Below are positions 58,906-64,000 of a stretch of 64,000 bases of DNA, piece after piece; the stretch's first letter is position 1, and each line of letters opens with the position of its first letter. The stretch is from contig JANTUC010000011.1 in the NCBI GenBank assembly GCA_026873275.1, positions 744,001 through 808,000 of the forward strand, read 5' to 3'. A program made the position numbers and the translations under genes. The stretch is from Pseudopithomyces maydicus. Its lineage: Eukaryota; Ascomycota; Dothideomycetes; Pleosporales; Didymosphaeriaceae. The notes beneath the pieces are model-generated. The model saw only the letters and a program-made list of their open reading frames with translations, had not been told where the DNA came from and did not search any database.

Positions 58906-59954
58906 TTTGAGAAATTATTACTACTTAGTGATGCTACAGAAAATGTCGTTAGATCACCGTTGTTGCTGTGAAGAAGGACGACGTCCGTTTCGTTCTATTG
59001 ATGACCTATAGCAAAGCCTTATCGGTGTATCAACCAAGTTGTTCAATTTTCGTCTTGAGGGCCTATACAGATTATTCCGACACTAGCCAATAGTAAACTA
59101 GATGCAATGAATTTGTCATACAAACGAGCCATATATCAACAGACCAAACATGAGAGGGCAACGCTCTGATTTGACTTATCATGAATCATCATCATATAGC
59201 TTACAACCACTGATCTCAACAGTTAAGTCAATAATATAACTCACACAAATACAAACGGTCGAAATAGATAGCACTGTCCATAGACAACTCAGTCAACCCT
59301 GTTGAAACGAATAAGTAACATCAAAGGTGCAATCGAGCAGAGCGCGCGTTATGAACACACTTATCAGAAGTGGGCGCACTCTCTTTACATCAGCACAGAG
59401 ACGCTCATACTCATAGTCAAGACCAGTGCTACAACCTGCCCCCATGCATTGAACCTAGAATGGGACGAATTAACCTGAGCGCAATAAAAGGACCATTCGT
59501 CCGTGCATTGAATTTCCCACTTCATTAATAAGATCATCTAGTGCCACTGATATGGTCAAGCGACTCCAGAAATGATAACCATACATTATACAAAAAGCCT
59601 CGATACAACGACGAAGAAATGAAATTCTCCTTTCAATCTCGAAAGAGCAACAACCATATTTACAGCAAAAGGTTGTACGTCGCAACCTGTTTCATGGATT
59701 GATTTATACAGACAGTACATTCCTAAGAAGCAAACTAGCATTTGCAACGATCCTTATCAAACGAAACCGGTACAGAACAAAATCACAAATGTGACAACCG
59801 GTTTGAACACATGTTCTCCAAAGTTCACAATCATCTCCTAGTTACTCTCACAAAAGCCAAAGATACAAGTATTAGTAGCAGCAGCATGAGTCATCGATAG
59901 GAATGGATGGTTGCCAGTCTTGATCAGTCGCTCCTTGCCCAACTGCCATACCGC
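58906..59954. other. Intergenic, AT-rich
   Basis: About 1 kb of AT-rich sequence with no supported coding or RNA feature lies before the stop of the PHD-protein gene. Confidence 0.5.
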
Positions 59955-62900
59955 CTAGGCCTTCATCGCTTCTAGTGCTTCAACCTGCATATAATCCTCG
60001 CAAAATCCGCAATACCAAGTGGTGACTTTGTTATAGCCAAGCTTCTCGATACAACGCCGGTGGTACCACCCGATCGGGCAGTTTCGATACGCGCACTGAA
60101 CAAGATTTTCGTAATCGCAATCGTTTGTAGGAGGATGATCCCAGCAGTAGCAGATGGCGTTGCTGGGGTGCACATGCTCGAACTTCTTCCGCATAGTCTC
60201 TAGAATCTCTTTCGTGATAGGAGGGTGACATGAGACGTTATTTAAGCGTGCGTTTCTAGCAGCCAATTGCTGGAATTGATCGACTTGTTTGAGAGCTCTG
60301 CCTTTGGGAACCCCCGGAAGTATTCTTCCACTTCCCACATCAACCGCATCGGCATGTTCTTGGGCGCTGATTTGATCTGCATCTCGTTCCAATTCAACTT
60401 GTCAATGGACCAATTGAGACCCTTGGAATGCAGCCAAGGGTAGAGATCATAATCGACGAGCATGAGCCTATTCTTGGTCTCGGGCTGGACGGAGAAGAAA
60501 GCTAGAAGCTTCTCACTCTGTATATAGTTGAAGGGACCGAGACACAAGGACTTTGAATCTACATAGACAATATACTTGTCATTGCGCGGATTCAAAGGGT
60601 CGTAACAGTCGCAGTACGTCTTGTGATACGGACAATTGGGTGTCCCAGAAACCTCGAACGGACAGTGAAACAACGAACAATCCGTGGAACTGGCGTACAT
60701 AGGATGATCAGGTGTGAAGATGTGCCTGGAGGCCTCATCGACCTTGAAGAATTCTAAGAAGTTGACCCAATCTTTATGACGGCCAGTCTTAGATGTTGGT
60801 ATAGGAGCTGACTGGATTTGCATTTTGTTCACCTTGTTGGTGAGCTCCGGAAACTTATGTGTGATCAAGGACGAACAATCACCATCCAAAGATGATATAT
60901 CCTTATTTTCAGAATGGCCTTCACCGGTTGTATACTTCTTGTTCTTGTTCGTTGTGAGCGCTTCGCCAGAAACCTCGATCGAACCAAGAGACAGATCGTT
61001 AGAGGGGGAGAAATCAAGATCAACGATTTCTTTTGCCACGTGTAAATCACCTTCCGACAAACAATACGGGGCCACTGAGGAACTCCCTTGCGGGTTATCC
61101 ATAAAACCGTGGGACAAGGTGTCAGGTGGTAACTTTTCGGATGGACTATCCACATCTGTATCTCCAGAGAACAAATCTGTGTTCAAGGAGACCTCAGCTT
61201 TCTTCTCCAAAGCCCTTCTAGATTTACGTTTTGCCTCTCGTTGCTTCTTCTTGATTTTCTTCTTCCTTGATTCAACTGGACTATGCGATGGATCCATTGA
61301 CTCTTCAGTATGCATCGGGTTCTGAGTGAATAGGCATGAGCCGTTATTTCGGTCTTCTTTCAAGTATTCTTGAATGCTCTCTTGTGCGTTTGAGGGAGAG
61401 TTCGAGTTTCTATTAAAGCATCAACCATGCACTTTCTGGATTTTCAGACGAGCTGTCGCTATTGTGCCGACGTATATTGGGATATGTTAGTTGGTTCTAC
61501 TTACGAGGATTTGCCATGAGCCTCATTCTGGCCCACATGAGGCAGATCTCCAGGGGCGGAACACTTGGTCGATAATGTCGACAACTCTTGAGTATTGATC
61601 TTCAGCACAGGTTCTGGGCGAAGAAAATTGTTGGATCGCCGATTTGCAAAATTTGGAAATGGCTTTTGCGTTGGCGAGGTCGTACTTGTGTTGAGGATCC
61701 TCAAAGGATTGAGGGGTTTCGATGCATCTGTAGTTATCCTAGCCTGTTCGGAAAGTATTACCTCTTCTACCAAGCCACCAGTACCAATCTTCTTATACGA
61801 GAGCTCCATATGACGTCGGTCTGGTTGGTTGGACATTGCTGATATAGTGGCGCGAACGTTTTCTTGGGGGCTCGCGACCTCGTCGTGATCAGTCTCTTCT
61901 TCGTCAACAGCTGTCAAGCTATCTAAAGATGGGGATGCGGGTGTTTCAGAGCGAATCTTTTCCCCTGTCTTCCAGTCCTTATCTGTATAACGTTCTGTCA
62001 TGATATCGTAGCCCGCCCGGTTTGTGTACCTCAAGAAGGCCGCCCGGCGCATCCGAACTTCAAGAACATCGCGCTTGACCAGTACCAAATCAGTGGTAAT
62101 CTGCTCTTTGAGCTCTGCTATGAGAGTCTTGAAGTTTGCCAGCTCCTTGTTGCGTAAGCCACGGTTCTGGTGGTTGCGTTTGAGTAATTCAGTAATACGA
62201 AGAACGTCAAATATCCGATCAATCTCAGCTCCAAAATCGATATCAGCATCTGGGATGTGGGCAAACTGTTTGATGTAACGGTTTTTCTGGCCTTGGTTAT
62301 AACAATGTGCATTGTACTTCAAATGCTGCTCAATCTCTTCAATCTCCGCTGGATTGCTGGGATTCGCGTTGACTTCTTGCGGATCTGCCGAGTGCACAAC
62401 GGAACTGACGTGGATGATGTCTTCTTGAGTGGTGACTTTAGATCGGCTTGCGGCGCGAGCCTGCCTCCGTCGTTCTTTCTTCGCTTTCTTGGTCACAAGA
62501 GTGTCAGTAGAGGCAGAGGGCAGCTGATTGCGGTGGACTGCGTCCGACTCCCTTGATGTTGTTCTCCCTCTATCTTCTTCTTCCTGGGGAGCAATGGGCC
62601 AGTCTTCTCCACAACTGTCGTAGATGCTTCGTATCTGTTGGCACAATTCTACATGGCGTTTGTGGTGATGTTCATCGGTATGCAAACACATGTCACATGT
62701 GTGGCCACGGTTGCGCATGAACATCATTTGGTGGTAGCGGTGGCATGGCTCTGCATGGATGCCAAAGCAGCTAGATTTTGCGGTGGGGTGTGATAACGGG
62801 CGATCGCAGACGCCGCAGTGGTGTTCTGATCAACGGATTAGCATACAGCCATGGACGAGCACAAGGCAACCAGACACAAAGGGAGACACTAAGTACTTAC

Positions 62901-63014
62901 TGAGGGCTTCGAAATCCTCCCACCTGGTGGTTGTCAGTAGAGGTTGGATACTGACCCGCAGTAGTCGGCGGGTGGTAAGGAAGGAACTTACCGAAACAAG
63001 CCGGCCTTGCCCAT
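59955..63014 (-). CDS. Large PHD-finger protein with N-terminal Cys/His cluster; PHD out of frame
   Basis: Exons 63014-62992, 62923-62901 (both 23 nt), 62825-61505 and 61409-59955 join. Total length needs one extra base to reach about 940 residues. The N-terminus MGKAGLFRWEDFEALK leads into HHCGVCDRPLSHP, a CFGIHAEPCHRYHQ segment and HTCDMCLHTDEHHHKRHVEL, probably zinc-binding. The middle is charged with helical parts (LRNKELANFKTLIAELKEQI). Near the end a PHD-type finger reads CYCWDHPPTNDCDYENLVQC, then CPIGWYHRRCI and TWYCGFC, similar to ING-type PHDs that read histone H3 tails. The frame upstream and the PHD frame meet at a G5 run (plus 60311-60315). As written, translation ends before the PHD. 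A 47-nt alternative intron nearby (GTGGGA...GGCAG) could also restore the frame. A chromatin role is inferred from the PHD. Confidence 0.72.
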
Positions 63015-63552
63015 GACGGACGGAAAGCACCGTCGACGAAACTGCCGCACGGTACGGTTTGGGGTAGAAAGTGGCGTGAGCGGGCGAATTGGGCGGGTGC
63101 GAGTGGGGGACAGGGTCGAGGTTGCTGAGTGCAAGAGCGGGGCGCGACTATAGGGTACGGGAAGCTGCAGTTGCCGCGACTAATAGCGAGCGCCGTGAAA
63201 ACAATCTCAGCACAAGGCGCACGCTGCGTAAAGAGTGACCCGTTGTCGCAGCGGAGGGTCGAGGAGATACTGCGAGCTGCCACACTGCACTAATATGGAG
63301 GTTGTACTGGGCAACGGTGCGTCACGGGACCGCGTTGCGAGGACAGAAAAGAAGGGAAGGCGCGACCCAAGACTGGTTGGAAACGACTGGAATTGATTGG
63401 AAGCTACAGAAAAGCTTGGAAGAACGATCGGCGAGCTTCTCCCCAGTGGGAAGGAGCGATTCGTGTATTTCTCATTCACCCCGGGACCTCACCTGGGCAA
63501 GCCCATGAGGTCGTCTCGTGACACTTGTATTCACCTCACGTACAGCTTGCGT
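63015..63552. promoter_or_regulatory. Intergenic, promoter of the PHD-protein gene
   Basis: About 540 GC-rich bases lie between the PHD-protein start and the stop of the EGT1-type gene on the same strand. No gene is supported. Confidence 0.5.
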
Positions 63553-64000
63553 CTACACGTCTTGTACGAGTCGTGCAGTGGCCCAGACGTACCTATATGA
63601 GTTAGCAAAGGCAAGCAGATCATACTGTCTGGTTTTACTTACAGATAATTGCGTTGGTACCAATTCACACTGAGTCCGTTGTCAGCGATGCTTACATGGC
63701 TCCCCAAGCTCCCCCATTAGACTTACAACGACTTGCGTCCAGCGATGCGGCTGTGCGTTGCCCACGATCCTCCCAAAACAACGTTGTGCTTGCCATCGAA
63801 GAAATCCGCCGTATAGCCGGGGTAGAGGGGCATGGCCGAAAATCCATCGTGTTTCTCTAGAACGGTGCTGGTCTGCAAACCCTCTGTTAGACGAGCTCGA
63901 GTCCTAGCCATGACATAGCTTACCCATTCCCACGCACCGCCTAGATCTGATTGCCCGCAGAGCTTATTGCCCTTCTCGGCAACCGAAACTGGGTGCCAGT
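63553..64000 (-). CDS. EGT1: Ergothioneine biosynthesis protein EGT1-type, C-terminal part (gene continues beyond right edge)
   Basis: Four exons are visible: >64000-63924, 63872-63727, 63669-63643 and 63592-63553, ending at TAG. Introns of 51, 57 and 50 nt have GT-AG ends. The sequence LCGQSDLGGAWEW, then YPGYTADFFDGKHNVVLGGS, ATHSRIAGRKS and NWYQRNYLYVWATARLVQDV is the hallmark C-terminus of the FGE-sulfatase (DUF323) domain of fungal Egt1, including the GGSW core. Fungal Egt1 is a fusion of a histidine trimethyltransferase and a sulfoxide synthase, and makes hercynylcysteine sulfoxide on the path to ergothioneine, an antioxidant. About 96 residues are visible. The small final exons are normal for the gene in ascomycetes. 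Confidence 0.88.

Noticed and set aside
1..64000. CRISPR arrays, insertion sequences and riboswitches
   Set aside because: No regularly spaced direct repeats or bacterial features occur. The sequence is fungal nuclear DNA.

Overview
This window is nuclear DNA of a filamentous ascomycete (Pezizomycotina; Dothideomycetes is my guess from overall gene style, not proven). The evidence is short spliceosomal introns (about 40-155 nt, GT/GC...CTRAY...AG), and families typical of these fungi: a Zn2Cys6 transcription factor, a fungal rhodopsin-type 7TM protein, a DCL1-type Dicer, an NB-ARC/TPR NLR, DUF6590-type proteins and fungal ergothioneine synthase. All exon boundaries were placed by reading splice signals and checking frame sums. 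None was tested against RNA.

Left third (1-28 kb) is gene-dense housekeeping: a cysteine-rich type I membrane protein (partial), an atypical hexokinase, a GILT-like protein, a NECAP-type endocytosis protein, a HAD phosphatase, SHE9/MDM33 of the mitochondrial inner membrane, a 7TM protein, a Zn2Cys6 regulator, ASA1 (ASTRA/TTT), TSC1 (hamartin), a deaminase with a signal peptide, an IAH1-type esterase and TAP42. ASA1, TSC1 and TAP42 all act in TOR signalling and lie within about 12.5 kb.

Middle (28-49 kb): a seven-exon DCL1 Dicer, then an AT-richer stretch holding a tRNA-Gln(UUG) gene. This tRNA gene carries a short anticodon-loop intron plus a 56-nt D-loop insertion that looks like a spliceosomal intron. 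Next is an eight-exon secreted/membrane kelch protein with a 12-nt exon. Two long gene-poor blocks (about 6.2 and 4.5 kb) flank a protein with three Cys/His zinc-ribbon repeats.

Right part (49-64 kb) is accessory in character: an NLR-type NB-ARC/TPR gene, a DUF6590-type gene with a possible frameshift, a single-exon orphan with one membrane segment, a decayed relative of the DUF6590-type gene, a small spliced ORF, a large PHD-finger protein whose PHD is out of frame at a G5 run, and the 3' end of an EGT1-type ergothioneine synthase gene running off the right edge.
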